Assembly (NCBI RefSeq): GCF_002355415.1
Contig: NZ_AP014936.1
Span: forward strand, 1,674,001-1,738,000
DNA from: Sulfurifustis variabilis
Lineage (GTDB): Bacteria; Pseudomonadota; Gammaproteobacteria; Acidiferrobacterales; Sulfurifustaceae
Direction: 5' to 3'
Length of the DNA stretch: 64,000 nt
Shown: one piece after another, positions 44,653-54,609 of the stretch
How the letters are laid out: each line of letters opens with the position of its first letter
How positions within the stretch are numbered: position 1 is the stretch's first letter
Notes under the pieces: generated by a model
Seen by the model: only the letters and a program-made list of their open reading frames with translations
What the model was told of the DNA's origin: nothing
Databases searched by the model: none
Position numbers and translations under genes: made by a program

Positions 44653-45308
44653 AACCCGACATCCAGGGCATCGGCATGACCTCGTTCCGCACGCGCGAGC
44701 GGTTGATCCAGAGACTGCGGGCGGGCGGGATCACCGACCAGGAGGTGCTCGACAGCGTGCGTGCGGTCCCGCGGCACGTGTTCATCGACGAAGCGCTCGC
44801 CTCGCGCGCCTACGAAGACACCGCGCTGCCGATCGGCTACGGCCAGACGATTTCGCAGCCTTACATCGTCGCCCGCATGTGCCAGTGCCTTCGTCAGGGA
44901 CGGCGACTGCAGAACGTGCTCGAGATCGGTACCGGCTCCGGGTACCAGACGGCCGTTCTTTCCCGACTGGCCGAACGGGTATACACGGTCGAGCGGATCG
45001 ACGCACTCCTCAAGCGCGCCCGTCTCCTGCTGCGGCGTCTGGGCGTTCTCAACGCCCATCTTCGCCACGCCGATGGCAGCCAGGGATGGCCGGAGCACGC
45101 TCCGTTCGACGGCATCGTGGTTTCCGCGGCGCCGGCGGAGATCCCGCCGCCCCTCCTGGCTCAGCTGGCACCGGGCGCGCGCCTGGTCATTCCTGTCGGT
45201 GACGCCGGTATGCAGGAACTGCTCGTGATCCAGCGGAACGAATCCGACTTCACGCGGGAGCGTCTGGAGCTGGTGAATTTCGTTCCCCTGGTCAAAGACC
45301 GCCTCTAG
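44649..45308 (+). CDS. pcm: protein-L-isoaspartate O-methyltransferase
   Basis: Pcm methylates L-isoaspartyl residues so that damaged proteins can be repaired. The 219-residue protein has the AdoMet motif [13 protein letters not shown] and the substrate region [18 protein letters not shown], both standard. The GTG start overlaps surE by four bases. Confidence 0.96.
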   Translation: MKPDIQGIGMTSFRTRERLIQRLRAGGITDQEVLDSVRAVPRHVFIDEALASRAYEDTALPIGYGQTISQPYIVARMCQCLRQGRRLQNVLEIGTGSGYQTAVLSRLAERVYTVERIDALLKRARLLLRRLGVLNAHLRHADGSQGWPEHAPFDGIVVSAAPAEIPPPLLAQLAPGARLVIPVGDAGMQELLVIQRNESDFTRERLELVNFVPLVKDRL

Positions 45309-45332
45309 GCGGCGCCCGTTTACCCGAGGCGC

Positions 45333-46235
45333 ATGCTTCGCGCAGCGGCGAACTCGACCGGACTGGTTGTCCTCGGTCTCCTCCTCCTGGTGGGCTCCTG
45401 CAGCGCGCGCACCTATGCCCCGGTGAAGGAGAGAGGGTCGGCCGCGCCGCAGCCCGACGCGCCGTATCGGGAGGTGCGCGCCGGCGAGACGCTGTACAGC
45501 ATCGCCTGGGACGCCGGCCGCGATTACCGCGAGCTGGCCGCCTGGAACGACATCGACCCGCCCTACGTGATTCATCCCGGGCAGCGGTTGCGACTCCAAC
45601 CGCCCGCGATCGGACGGAAACCGCCGCGCGGCGGTTCTCACAGCGTGGCGAAAGGGGAGACGCTCTACGGGATCGCCCGTTCGCGCGGGTTGCGTTATCA
45701 GGACCTCGCTCTGTGGAACGGCATCGCGCCGCCGTACACGGTGTTCCCCGGACAGCAGCTTCGCCTTTCGCCTCCCGGTGCAGAGGCGTCGGCAGCCGCG
45801 ACCGGGCGGAATGCGCGCGGCACCGAAGCCCGGTCAACGGCCGCCTCGCTTCCGGCGGGCGAAGAACCGCTGGTCTGGAGCTGGCCGACGGACGGAGCGA
45901 TCGTCGCGCGCTTCGCGGCGAGCGGACCGAACAAGGGAATCGATATCGCAGGCAACGCGGGACAACCGATTCGCGCCGCGGCACCGGGCGAAGTCGTGTA
46001 TGAAGGCAGTGGACTTCGCGGATACGGACAGCTTATCATCGTGAAGCACAACGCAGAGTACTTGAGTGCGTATGCGCACTGCGCCGCGACCTACGTCCGA
46101 GAAGGAAGTGTGATAAAAGCGGGCCAGAAGATCGCCGAAATGGGGAGCACCGGAACCGACCGGACCAAGCTCCACTTCGAAATACGGCGGCGCGGCATCC
46201 CTGTCGATCCCTTGGAGTTCCTACCGAAGAAGTAG
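45333..46235 (+). CDS. nlpD: LysM/M23 lipoprotein NlpD
   Basis: NlpD is an outer-membrane lipoprotein that activates amidase AmiC at the division site. The 300-residue protein has a lipobox LLVGSC (Cys23). Two LysM repeats follow (about 45-91, starting YREVRAGETLYSIAWDAG, and about 105-147, HSVAKGETLYGIARSRG), then a C-terminal M23 domain (about 185-297). The usual first zinc ligand is missing: the site reads NKGID, while YAHC and LHFEIR keep their histidines. A non-catalytic activator role as in E. coli fits. rpoS begins one base after its stop. Confidence 0.94.
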   Translation: MLRAAANSTGLVVLGLLLLVGSCSARTYAPVKERGSAAPQPDAPYREVRAGETLYSIAWDAGRDYRELAAWNDIDPPYVIHPGQRLRLQPPAIGRKPPRGGSHSVAKGETLYGIARSRGLRYQDLALWNGIAPPYTVFPGQQLRLSPPGAEASAAATGRNARGTEARSTAASLPAGEEPLVWSWPTDGAIVARFAASGPNKGIDIAGNAGQPIRAAAPGEVVYEGSGLRGYGQLIIVKHNAEYLSAYAHCAATYVREGSVIKAGQKIAEMGSTGTDRTKLHFEIRRRGIPVDPLEFLPKK

Positions 46236-46236
46236 C

Positions 46237-47281
46237 ATGCCTCCACGCAAACCCTCGCACGCCCGCAAGAAAGGCAGATCGAAAGACGATTACAAAGAGG
46301 TGTCTCAGGACGTGGAGGACACCGAGGAGGAGACTTCCTCCGCCGACGAGTCCGAGGAGGCCGAGGAGTCGGAGACTCGGGCGGCGGACCCCGAAGAGGC
46401 CGAGGAGCGGGAAGCACCCGCCGCCAGCACGGCGGCGGACGACACCTACGCCCAGGCCGACGCCACACGACTTTACCTGAGAGAGATCGGCTTCTCCCCC
46501 CCTGCTCACGGCGGAGGAGGAGGTCTACTACGCCCGCCGCGCGCAGCGCGGGGACATGGATTCGCGCCGCAGGATGATCGAGAGCAACCTGCGGCTGGTG
46601 GTGAAGATCGCCCGGCGATACATGAACCGCGGTCTCTCGCTCCTCGATCTCATCGAGGAGGGCAACCTCGGACTCATCCGCGCGGTCGAGAAATTCGACC
46701 CCGAGCGCGGCTTTCGCTTCTCCACCTACGCGACCTGGTGGATCCGCCAGACCATCGAGCGCGGCATCATGAACCAGACACGCACGATCCGGTTGCCGGT
46801 GCACGTGCTCAAGGAGATCAACATTTACCAGCGCGCGGCGCGCTATCTCTCGCAGAAGCTGGACCACGAGCCGACGCCCGAGGAGGTGGCACAGCTTCTC
46901 GACAAGCCGGTCGAGGACGTGAAGCAGATGCTCGGCCTGAACGAGCGCCTGGCGTCGGTGGACGCACCGCTCGACGACGACCCGGACCGCTCGTTGCTCG
47001 ACGCCATCGCCGACGAACGCACGCTCGACCCGGAGAAGGCCAAGCAGCGCGAGGACCTGCACCAGCTCATCGAGTCCTGGCTCAATGAGCTCAACGACAA
47101 GCAGCGGGAGGTGGTGGAGCGGCGCTTCGGGCTGAACGGCCGCGAGATCTCGACGCTGGAAGAGGTCGGTGCCGACATCGGTGTGACCCGCGAGCGCGTT
47201 CGCCAGATTCAGGTGGAAGCCCTGAAGCGCCTTCGCGTGATCCTCGAGAAAGCGGGCTTTTCGGTCGACTCGCTGTTCTGA
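46237..47281 (+). pseudogene. rpoS: stationary-phase sigma factor RpoS, frameshifted at a C7 run
   Basis: The gene reads normally from MPPRKPSHARKKGRSK through an acidic region to [13 protein letters not shown] (residue 88). The expected [19 protein letters not shown] then lies in the +1 frame and continues to [16 protein letters not shown] at 47281. Six C residues at 46496-46502 would keep the frame; seven are present. As written, translation would end at 47088 with about 194 foreign residues. All later sigma regions ([29 protein letters not shown]) are intact, so the lesion is recent, a sequencing error, or bridged by slippage. The upstream neighbour is nlpD, as expected. Confidence 0.9.
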
Positions 47282-47525
47282 GCGCAAGGCAAGCGGCACC
47301 GATCGAGACGGACGCTTTTGCGTCCGGATGTCGCGATTGCGGGCGTTATTTCCTCAATGCGTGCGGGAAGGCGCGTCTGCCGGGCACCGGCCTTGGCGTT
47401 ACGTTTCAGTTTCCTGGGTCCCCGCGCACTGTGGCGATGCGCTTCCCGCTCCGCGGGTTGGCCCATGGCGCGCGTCTTCGGTCTCCCTGGCGCTCGGCGG
47501 CGGGCAGTCTTAAGTGTCTTCGCGG
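47282..47525. other. intergenic region after rpoS with a hairpin
   Basis: CGGACGC (47309-47315) pairs with GCGTCCG (47320-47326) around TTTT, 28 bases after the rpoS stop. There is no T run after it, so it may be a weak or rho-dependent 3' structure. The rest (47327-47525) lies downstream of the convergent minus-strand gene. No gene, repeat or promoter is recognised there. Confidence 0.5.
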
Positions 47526-47912
47526 CTAGTCCGCCTCGCCCTCGATCATCAGCAACGCCGCCACCACACGGCGGCCTTCCGCCATGAGGACGTTGTAGGT
47601 CCGGCAGGCCGCGCCCGTATCCATGATCTCGAAGCCGATGCCCGCCCGTGCCAGGGGTTCGACCAGCCCGGGCGGCGGAAAGCGCAACCGGGCACCGGTG
47701 CCGATCAGCACGATCTCGGGCGCGAGCGCCGCCACCGGCTCGAAATGCGCGGGGGCGAGCGCGACGAAGCTCTGGGGCGGCCAGTCGGCCACGATCCGCT
47801 CCGGGCTCACCAGCACGCTCGTCCGGTAGATTTCCCGGTTGATGGTCACCTGACCGCGCGCGTACGAGCGGATCACGTTCTGACCGGAAGGCATGTCGAG
47901 CCGTATCTGCAT
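47526..47912 (-). CDS. MTH938/NDUFAF3-like domain protein (DUF498)
   Basis: The 128-residue protein shows the Mth938-like fold pattern: NVIRSYARGQVTINREIYRTSVLVSPERIV, then PEIVLIGTGARLRFPPPGLV and GIGFEIMDTGAACRTYNVLMAEGRRVVAAL. This is the family of human NDUFAF3 and Xanthomonas Xcc1710. Its bacterial function is unknown. It is alone on the minus strand between rpoS and alaC. Confidence 0.88.
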   Translation of the reverse strand: MQIRLDMPSGQNVIRSYARGQVTINREIYRTSVLVSPERIVADWPPQSFVALAPAHFEPVAALAPEIVLIGTGARLRFPPPGLVEPLARAGIGFEIMDTGAACRTYNVLMAEGRRVVAALLMIEGEAD

Positions 47913-48044
47913 GCGGGCCGTCGAAAAGAGGCGGCGGGGCGTCGGGCGGATTCCCGTCTTGGGCGCCGCACCCTATAATACAAGGGATTTCGCGCCTAGC
48001 CGCGCACGCGCATACTACAACAGCCTGCCTATCCCCGGTACCGA

Positions 48045-49253
48045 ATGGACGAATTTCCACGCATCAAGCGGCTTCCGCCCTACGTCTTCAACATCGTCAA
48101 TGAGCTGAAGGCGCAGGCCCGTCGGCGCGGTGAGGACATCATCGACTTCGGGATGGGCAACCCCGACGGGCCGACGCCGCCACACATCGTCGCCAAGCTC
48201 TGCGAGGCGGCGCAGCGGGAGGACACACACCGCTACTCGGTCTCGAAGGGCATCCCGCGCCTGCGACGGGCGATCTGCAACTGGTACAAGCGCCGGTTCA
48301 GTGTAGACCTCGATCCGGACAGCGAGGCGATCGTGACCATCGGCTCGAAGGAAGGTCTGGCGCACCTCGCGCTGGCGACCGTGGATCGCGGCGACGCCGT
48401 GCTCGTGCCCAATCCTTCGTACCCGATCCATCCCTACGGCTTCGTGATTGCGGGAGCCGACATCCGGCACGTGCCGCTCGTACCCGGACTCGATTTCTTC
48501 GCCGAGCTCGAGAAGGCCATACGCGACTCGTGGCCGAAGCCGAAGATGCTCGTGCTCAACTTTCCGGCCAACCCGACCGGGCAGTGCGTCGAGCTCGATT
48601 TCTTCGAAAAGGTCGTCGCCATCGCCCGCGAGCACAAGATCTGGGTCCTTCACGATCTCGCCTATGCCGACATCGTGTTCGACGGGTACGTCGCGCCGTC
48701 GATCCTGCAGGTGCCCGGCGCGAAGGACGTGGCCGTCGAGTTCTTCACCCTGTCGAAGAGCTACAACATGCCCGGCTGGCGCGTCGGCTTCATGTGCGGC
48801 AACCCGAAGCTGGTCTACGCGCTCGCGCGCATGAAGTCTTACCTCGACTACGGCATGTTCACGCCGATCCAGGTCGCGGCGATCCTCGCGCTGGACGGGC
48901 CGCAGGACTGTGTCGAGGAGGTGCGGACCAAGTATCAGAAGCGGCGCGACGTGTTGTGCAACGGCCTGTTCGCCGCGGGGTGGCTGGTCGACAAGCCGCG
49001 AGCGACGATGTTCGTCTGGGCCCGCATCCCGGAGCCGTACCGGCACCTGGGCTCGCTCGAGTTCTCGAAGAAGCTGCTCGCCGAAGCGAAGGTCGCGGTG
49101 TCGCCCGGAATCGGCTTCGGCGAGTACGGCGACGAGTACGTCCGCTTCTCGCTCATCGAGAACGAGCACCGCACGCGGCAGGCGATCCGCTCGATCCGCG
49201 ACGTGCTTCGGCGCGAGCGCCTGCTGGCCGAAGCCCGGCTCGGCAGCGCATGA
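48045..49253 (+). CDS. alaC: alanine-forming aminotransferase AlaC-like
   Basis: The 402-residue class I aminotransferase begins [39 protein letters not shown], which is typical of AlaC (YfdZ). It has [16 protein letters not shown] and the PLP lysine in [15 protein letters not shown]. AlaC makes alanine from pyruvate and glutamate. Its stop overlaps the start of hom. Linkage to hom and thrC is common in proteobacteria and has led some to annotate it as a threonine-pathway enzyme. Confidence 0.92.
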   Translation: MDEFPRIKRLPPYVFNIVNELKAQARRRGEDIIDFGMGNPDGPTPPHIVAKLCEAAQREDTHRYSVSKGIPRLRRAICNWYKRRFSVDLDPDSEAIVTIGSKEGLAHLALATVDRGDAVLVPNPSYPIHPYGFVIAGADIRHVPLVPGLDFFAELEKAIRDSWPKPKMLVLNFPANPTGQCVELDFFEKVVAIAREHKIWVLHDLAYADIVFDGYVAPSILQVPGAKDVAVEFFTLSKSYNMPGWRVGFMCGNPKLVYALARMKSYLDYGMFTPIQVAAILALDGPQDCVEEVRTKYQKRRDVLCNGLFAAGWLVDKPRATMFVWARIPEPYRHLGSLEFSKKLLAEAKVAVSPGIGFGEYGDEYVRFSLIENEHRTRQAIRSIRDVLRRERLLAEARLGSA

Positions 49254-50632
49254 GCCGCGCTTCCGTGCAGCGCCCGGCCGCCGGGCCGCGCGAGGCGGGC
49301 GCCGGCGCGGCGGCACCCGTCCGTGTCGGAATCCTCGGCCTCGGGACCGTCGGCTGCGGAACGGTCAACGTGCTGCTGCGCAATGCGCAGGAGATCACGC
49401 GCCGCGCCGGCCGGCGCATCGAGATCGTCCAGGCCTCGGCCCGCGACATCGGAAAGAAGCGCGCCTGCCCCACCAGCGGCATCGCGCTCGTACCCGATGC
49501 CGAGAGCGTGGTGCGCAACCCCGACATCGACGTCATTGTCGAGCTGATCGGCGGCCTCGATCCGGCCCGTGCGCTCGTGCTCGAGGCGATCGGGCAGGGC
49601 AAGCACGTCGTGACGGCGAACAAGGCGCTGATCGCGTTGCACGGCAACGAGATCTTTCGCGCGGCCCAGGAACGCGGCGTCATGGTGGCGTTCGAGGCGG
49701 CCGTGGCGGGCGGCATTCCGATCATCAAGGCGATCCGCGAGGGTCTCACCGCCAACCGCATCGAGTGGCTGGCCGGAATCATCAACGGCACCAGCAATTT
49801 CATCCTGAGCGAAATGCGGGAGAAGGGCGCGGACTTCGCGGACGTGCTGCGGGAGGCGCAGCGGCTCGGCTACGCCGAAGCGGATCCCACGTTTGACGTC
49901 GAAGGCGTCGATGCGGCGCACAAGCTCACGATTCTCGCCGCCATCGCCTTCGGGATTCCGCTCAAGTTCCGGGACGCCTACGTCGAAGGCATCTCGCGCG
50001 TGACGCGTCTCGACGTGTCGTACGCGGAAGAGCTCGGCTATCGGCTGAAGCTCCTCGGTATCGCACGACGCACGGAGAGCGGGGTCGAGCTGCGCGTCCA
50101 TCCCACCCTGATTCCGCGCAGGCGACTGATCGCCAATGTCGAGGGCGCGATGAACGCGGTGCTGGTGAAGGGCGATGCCGTCGGTCCGACGCTCTTCTAC
50201 GGCGCGGGTGCGGGCTCCGAGCCCACCGCCTCCGCCGTAGTCGCGGACCTGGTCGACGTCGTGCGCACGCTGACGACCGACCCGACGAACCGCGTGCCGC
50301 ACCTCGCGTTCCAGCCCGACGCGCTCGAAGACCTCTCGATCCTTGCGATGGAGGAGGTGAGGACTTCGTACTACCTGCGCATGCACGCCGAGGACCGCCC
50401 GGGCGTCCTTGCCGACGTCACCCGGATCCTCGCGGACCTCCAGATCAGCATCGAGGCGATCCTGCAGAAGGAGCCCGCCGAGGGCGAGAGCGTGGTGCCG
50501 ATCATCATCCTCACCCACCGCGTGGTCGAGCGCAGCATGAACGCGGCGATCGCGCGCATCGAATCGCTCGGCCCGATACAGGGACGGGTCACCCGCATCC
50601 GCCTGGAACACCTGCACGCCGACTGGCACTGA
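49250..50632 (+). CDS. hom: homoserine dehydrogenase
   Basis: Hom reduces aspartate semialdehyde to homoserine for threonine and methionine. The 460-residue monofunctional enzyme has NAD(P)-binding [14 protein letters not shown], the catalytic-core [10 protein letters not shown] and [17 protein letters not shown] motifs. A C-terminal ACT domain ([21 protein letters not shown]) would give feedback control by threonine. The first 24 residues are Ala/Pro/Gly-rich and atypical, so translation might start later. No other start has a better ribosome-binding site, and this ATG overlaps the alaC stop. Confidence 0.96.
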   Translation: MSRASVQRPAAGPREAGAGAAAPVRVGILGLGTVGCGTVNVLLRNAQEITRRAGRRIEIVQASARDIGKKRACPTSGIALVPDAESVVRNPDIDVIVELIGGLDPARALVLEAIGQGKHVVTANKALIALHGNEIFRAAQERGVMVAFEAAVAGGIPIIKAIREGLTANRIEWLAGIINGTSNFILSEMREKGADFADVLREAQRLGYAEADPTFDVEGVDAAHKLTILAAIAFGIPLKFRDAYVEGISRVTRLDVSYAEELGYRLKLLGIARRTESGVELRVHPTLIPRRRLIANVEGAMNAVLVKGDAVGPTLFYGAGAGSEPTASAVVADLVDVVRTLTTDPTNRVPHLAFQPDALEDLSILAMEEVRTSYYLRMHAEDRPGVLADVTRILADLQISIEAILQKEPAEGESVVPIIILTHRVVERSMNAAIARIESLGPIQGRVTRIRLEHLHADWH

Positions 50633-50633
50633 C

Positions 50634-51713
50634 ATGACCACGACGACCCGCTACACCGGGCTGATCGACAAGTATCGCGATCGGCTGCCCGTTCACGACG
50701 ACACGCGCATCATCAGCCTGGGCGAGGGCAACACGCCGCTCATTCGTCTCGGCAACATCCCGCGCGACCTGCCGCGCGAGGTCGATATCTACGTCAAGTA
50801 CGAAGGCCTCAATCCGACCGGCTCGTTCAAGGACCGCGGCATGACCATGGCGGTGACCAAGGCGGTCGAGGAGGGGAGCCGCGCGATCATCTGCGCTTCC
50901 ACCGGGAACACCTCGGCCTCGGCGGCGGCGTATGCCGCGCGCGCCGGCATCGCCTGCTTCGTGCTGATCCCGGACGGCAAGATCGCGCTCGGCAAGCTCG
51001 CCCAGGCGATCGTGCACGGCGCCGCGGTGTTGCAGATCCAGGGGAACTTCGACGCCGGCATGCAGATCGTGAAGGACGTCGCGGGCCAGGCGCCGGTGAC
51101 GATCGTCAATTCCATCAATCCGTTTCGCCTGCAGGGCCAGAAGACGGCGGCGTTCGAGATCTGCGAGGCGCTCGGCGCCGCGCCGGACTATCACTGCCTC
51201 CCGGTCGGCAACGCGGGCAACATCAGCGCCTACTGGATGGGCTATTCCGAGTACGCCGAGCACGGCATCGTGAACAACCGTCCGGTCATGGTGGGCTACC
51301 AGGCGAGTGGCGCCGCACCGTTCCTGGCGGGGCGGATGATCGACAACCCGGAGACGGTCGCGACCGCCATCCGGATCGGCCATCCGCAGTCGTGGGACAA
51401 GGCGTGGCGCGCGCAAAAGGAGTCCGGCGGCTGGTTCGACCGGTGCGACGACGAGGAGATACTCGCCGCGCAGCAGCTCCTCGCCCGGAAGGAGGGCATC
51501 TACTGCGAGCCCGCCTCGGCCATCTCCATCGCCGGGCTGCTGCGCGACGTGCGCACGGGAAAAATCGCCTCCGGCAGTCGCGTGGTGTGCACGCTGACCG
51601 GACATGGCCTGAAGGACCCGGACATCGCGCTCAAGCAGGCGGGCGCGACCGTGACGCGCATTCCCGCCGAGCTCGGGGCGGTGCGCCAGGCCATCCTGGA
51701 TCGGCTGGCGTGA
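50634..51713 (+). CDS. thrC: threonine synthase
   Basis: ThrC converts O-phosphohomoserine to threonine with PLP. The 359-residue protein has the PLP lysine in NPTGSFKDRGMTMAV and CASTGNTSASAAAYAARAG. It is the short class of threonine synthase, lacking the N-terminal extension of the E. coli type. It starts one base after the hom stop. A homoserine kinase gene (thrB) is not in the window. Confidence 0.97.
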   Translation: MTTTTRYTGLIDKYRDRLPVHDDTRIISLGEGNTPLIRLGNIPRDLPREVDIYVKYEGLNPTGSFKDRGMTMAVTKAVEEGSRAIICASTGNTSASAAAYAARAGIACFVLIPDGKIALGKLAQAIVHGAAVLQIQGNFDAGMQIVKDVAGQAPVTIVNSINPFRLQGQKTAAFEICEALGAAPDYHCLPVGNAGNISAYWMGYSEYAEHGIVNNRPVMVGYQASGAAPFLAGRMIDNPETVATAIRIGHPQSWDKAWRAQKESGGWFDRCDDEEILAAQQLLARKEGIYCEPASAISIAGLLRDVRTGKIASGSRVVCTLTGHGLKDPDIALKQAGATVTRIPAELGAVRQAILDRLA

Positions 51714-51804
51714 GATCCGGCGGCGCCTCCCGGGACGGCCTGCCGGTGCTCGATCTGCCTGCCGATCCTGCCTCGCCGCGGCTCGACGCAATCTGCCTTC
51801 GACA

Positions 51805-52857
51805 ATGGCGGTGAGCCGTCCCCGGACGTCCCCTTCCGCCTCGCTCACGCTGTTCGTTCCCGGGCTGTTCAGCCCGCCGCCGTCGCTCGACGCCGACGAC
51901 CTTGCGCCTCTCGTCACTCCCGCCCTGGACACGTGGCTCGCACGGGCCGACCCGGAGACCCGCGCCGGGGCCTCCGGGATGGAGGCGGCGCTCTTCGCGC
52001 TCTTCGGAGTCGACCCCCCGCGGGACGCGGACCTGCCCGTCGCGGCCGTCACACGCGTCGTGGACATGGGCGTGATCGACAACGAATGGTGGATGCGGGC
52101 CGACCCGGTTCATCTGCGGCCGGAACGGGACCGCCTGATCCTGCTCGACACGCAGCTCGTGCCGCTCGCGGTGGAGGAAGCCCAGGCGCTCGTCGCCGAG
52201 CTGATGCAGACCTACGGGGACGAGGGATGGGTACTGAAGGCGCCGCATCCGGCACGCTGGTACCTCAAGCCGCCGCGCGAGCATCGCCTCGTGACCACTC
52301 CGGTCACGGAGATCGTCGGGCGGGACATTCACCCGCACCTGCCGCGGGGCGAGGAGGGCGCGACCTGGCGCGGCCTTCTGAACGAGATGCAGATCCTGCT
52401 CCACACCACGCGCGCGAACGAGGTCCGCGAGGCGCGGGGCGAGCTCGCGATCAACAGCGTGTGGTTCTGGGGCAGCGGTCGGCTGCCCGCCGTCCGCGGA
52501 AGCGGCTGGGCGCGCGTGTGCGGTGACGAGCCGGTCGCCCTCGGGCTGGCGCGCCTCGCCGGCGTGCCGGCGACGTCGGTGCCTCCGCGTTTCAGCGACC
52601 TGACATCCGACGTCGGGCGGCAGCTGGTCGTCCTCGAGGCCGCCCACGCGGCGGCGCAGTACCGGGAGGCGCGCAACTGGCGCGAGGCCGTCCAGCGACT
52701 GGAGCGCGACTGGATCGGGCCGGCGTACGAAGCCGTTCGCGCAGGCAAGCTCGCGGAGGCGGTCCTGTGCGCGGAAAATCAGCGGGTATTCCGGTTGGGC
52801 CGCCGGGCAGCGCGCCGCTGGTGGCGGCGACGCCGACCGCTGGAGGCGTACGCGTGA
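51805..52857 (+). CDS. RpfE-like/COG4255 uncharacterised protein
   Basis: The 350-residue protein has no recognised enzyme motif. Its pattern matches the family once called RpfE in Xanthomonas: SLTLFVPGLFSPP near the N-terminus, HPARWYLKPPREHRLVTTPV in the middle, and NEMQILLHTTRANEVREARGELAINSVWFWGSGRLP. It is usually next to recJ, as here, where its stop overlaps the recJ GTG. The ending (RRAARRWWRRRRPLEAYA) is very basic. Function unknown. Confidence 0.85.
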   Translation: MAVSRPRTSPSASLTLFVPGLFSPPPSLDADDLAPLVTPALDTWLARADPETRAGASGMEAALFALFGVDPPRDADLPVAAVTRVVDMGVIDNEWWMRADPVHLRPERDRLILLDTQLVPLAVEEAQALVAELMQTYGDEGWVLKAPHPARWYLKPPREHRLVTTPVTEIVGRDIHPHLPRGEEGATWRGLLNEMQILLHTTRANEVREARGELAINSVWFWGSGRLPAVRGSGWARVCGDEPVALGLARLAGVPATSVPPRFSDLTSDVGRQLVVLEAAHAAAQYREARNWREAVQRLERDWIGPAYEAVRAGKLAEAVLCAENQRVFRLGRRAARRWWRRRRPLEAYA

Positions 52858-54578
52858 TCCCCCGTGCCATCCGCCGCCGTCCGGTCGCTCCGGACGCCGT
52901 ATTGCCCACGGGACTGCACCCGGTGCTCGCCCGGATCTACCGGGCGCGCAACCTTTCGAGCACGGCGGAGCTCGACCACTCGTTCGACAGCCTGCTTTCG
53001 CCCATGGCGCTGAAGGACATCGACCGGGCCGTCGCGCTGCTCGCCGGCACGATCGAGGACCAGCGCCGCATCCTGGTCGTCGCGGACTTCGACGCCGACG
53101 GGGCGACGAGCTGTGCGCTGGTGGTGCGCGCATTGCGCTCGCTCGGTGCGCATCACGTCGACTATGTCGTGCCGAATCGCTTCGAGTACGGGTACGGTCT
53201 CACGCCCGAGATCGTCGCGCTGGCGGCCGAACGCGAGCCGGATCTGCTGATCACCGTCGACAACGGCATTTCGAGCGTCGAAGGCGTGCGGGCGGCTCGG
53301 GCCCGCGGCATCGCGGTGCTGATCACCGATCACCACCTGCCCGGGCCGGAGCTGCCGGAGGCCGACGCGATCATCAATCCGAACCAGCGCGGCTGCTCCT
53401 TCCCGAGCAAGAATCTGGCGGGGGTCGGCGTCGCGTTTTACTGCATGCTCGCGCTGCGCGCCCGCCTTCGGGCAAACGGATGGTTTGCGCGACGCGGGCT
53501 TCCGGAGCCCAACCTTGCGCGCCTGCTCGACCTCGTCGCGCTGGGTACCGTGGCCGATCTCGTACCGCTCGATCGCAACAACCGGATACTCGTCGCCCAG
53601 GGCATCGCGCGGGTGCGCAGCGGATTGGGCTGCCTGGGCGTGCGGGCGCTCGCGGCCGTGGCCGGTCGCCGCGTCGACGGCCTGACCGCCTGCGATCTCG
53701 CTTACGCCGTCGCGCCGCGCCTCAACGCCGCCGGGCGACTCACGGACATGGCGCTGGGCATCGAGTGCCTGCTGGCCGACGACGAGACGCGGGCGCACGA
53801 CATGGCCGTGAAGCTCGACGGGCTCAACCGCGAGCGCCGCGTCATCGAGGCGGAGATGCAGGCGCAGGCCCTGGCCGCCCTCGATGCCCTCCGCCTCGAT
53901 GCCGCGAGCCTGCCGCGCGGACTTTGCCTGCACGACGACAGCTGGCACCAGGGCGTGATCGGGCTGGTCGCCTCGCGCCTGAAGGAGCGTCTCCATCGTC
54001 CGGTGATCGCCTTCGCGCCGTCCTCGGACACGGACCTGAAGGGCTCGGCGCGTTCCATTCCGGGCCTGCACATCCGCGATGCCCTCGACGCCGTCGCCGC
54101 GCGCCATCCGGGGCTGATCGCCCGTTTCGGCGGGCACGCCATGGCGGCCGGACTGACGCTCGCGCGTGCGCATCTCGACGCGTTCCGTGCCGCCTTCGAT
54201 CGGGAAGTGAGCCGGCTGATCGCCGAGGACGATCTCCGGGGCCACGTGCTGACGGACGGCGAGCTGCGCGACGAGGAGCTGACGCTCGAAGTCGCGCAGC
54301 TGCTGAGGGACGGCGGGCCCTGGGGGCAGGGTTTTCCCGAGCCGCTGTTCGACGGCAGCTTCGAGGTCGTCGAGCGCCGCGTCGTGGGCGAGCGGCACGT
54401 CAAGCTGCGGGTGAAGCAGGACGGCGGCCGCACGTTCGAGGCGATCGGTTTTCACCTTGCGCCGACAGGCGAGCCTCCCGGGTGGTCTCGCCTGCGTGCA
54501 GCTTATCGGCTGGACGTGAACGACTATCGCGGAACGCGCACGCTCCAGCTCGTGCTCGAGCACGTCGAGCCGAGTTAA
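52854..54578 (+). CDS. recJ: single-stranded-DNA-specific exonuclease RecJ
   Basis: RecJ degrades single-stranded DNA 5' to 3' in recombination and mismatch repair. The 574-residue protein has the DHH-family motifs FDADGATSCAL, VDNGISSVEG and TDHHLPG. The DHHA1 domain contains ARFGGHAMAAGLTL, and a C-terminal OB-fold follows. The GTG start lies inside the preceding stop. Length is normal. Confidence 0.97.
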   Translation: MIPRAIRRRPVAPDAVLPTGLHPVLARIYRARNLSSTAELDHSFDSLLSPMALKDIDRAVALLAGTIEDQRRILVVADFDADGATSCALVVRALRSLGAHHVDYVVPNRFEYGYGLTPEIVALAAEREPDLLITVDNGISSVEGVRAARARGIAVLITDHHLPGPELPEADAIINPNQRGCSFPSKNLAGVGVAFYCMLALRARLRANGWFARRGLPEPNLARLLDLVALGTVADLVPLDRNNRILVAQGIARVRSGLGCLGVRALAAVAGRRVDGLTACDLAYAVAPRLNAAGRLTDMALGIECLLADDETRAHDMAVKLDGLNRERRVIEAEMQAQALAALDALRLDAASLPRGLCLHDDSWHQGVIGLVASRLKERLHRPVIAFAPSSDTDLKGSARSIPGLHIRDALDAVAARHPGLIARFGGHAMAAGLTLARAHLDAFRAAFDREVSRLIAEDDLRGHVLTDGELRDEELTLEVAQLLRDGGPWGQGFPEPLFDGSFEVVERRVVGERHVKLRVKQDGGRTFEAIGFHLAPTGEPPGWSRLRAAYRLDVNDYRGTRTLQLVLEHVEPS

Positions 54579-54609
54579 AACCGCCTTCCGAAACGTGTAA
54601 ATTAGCCGG

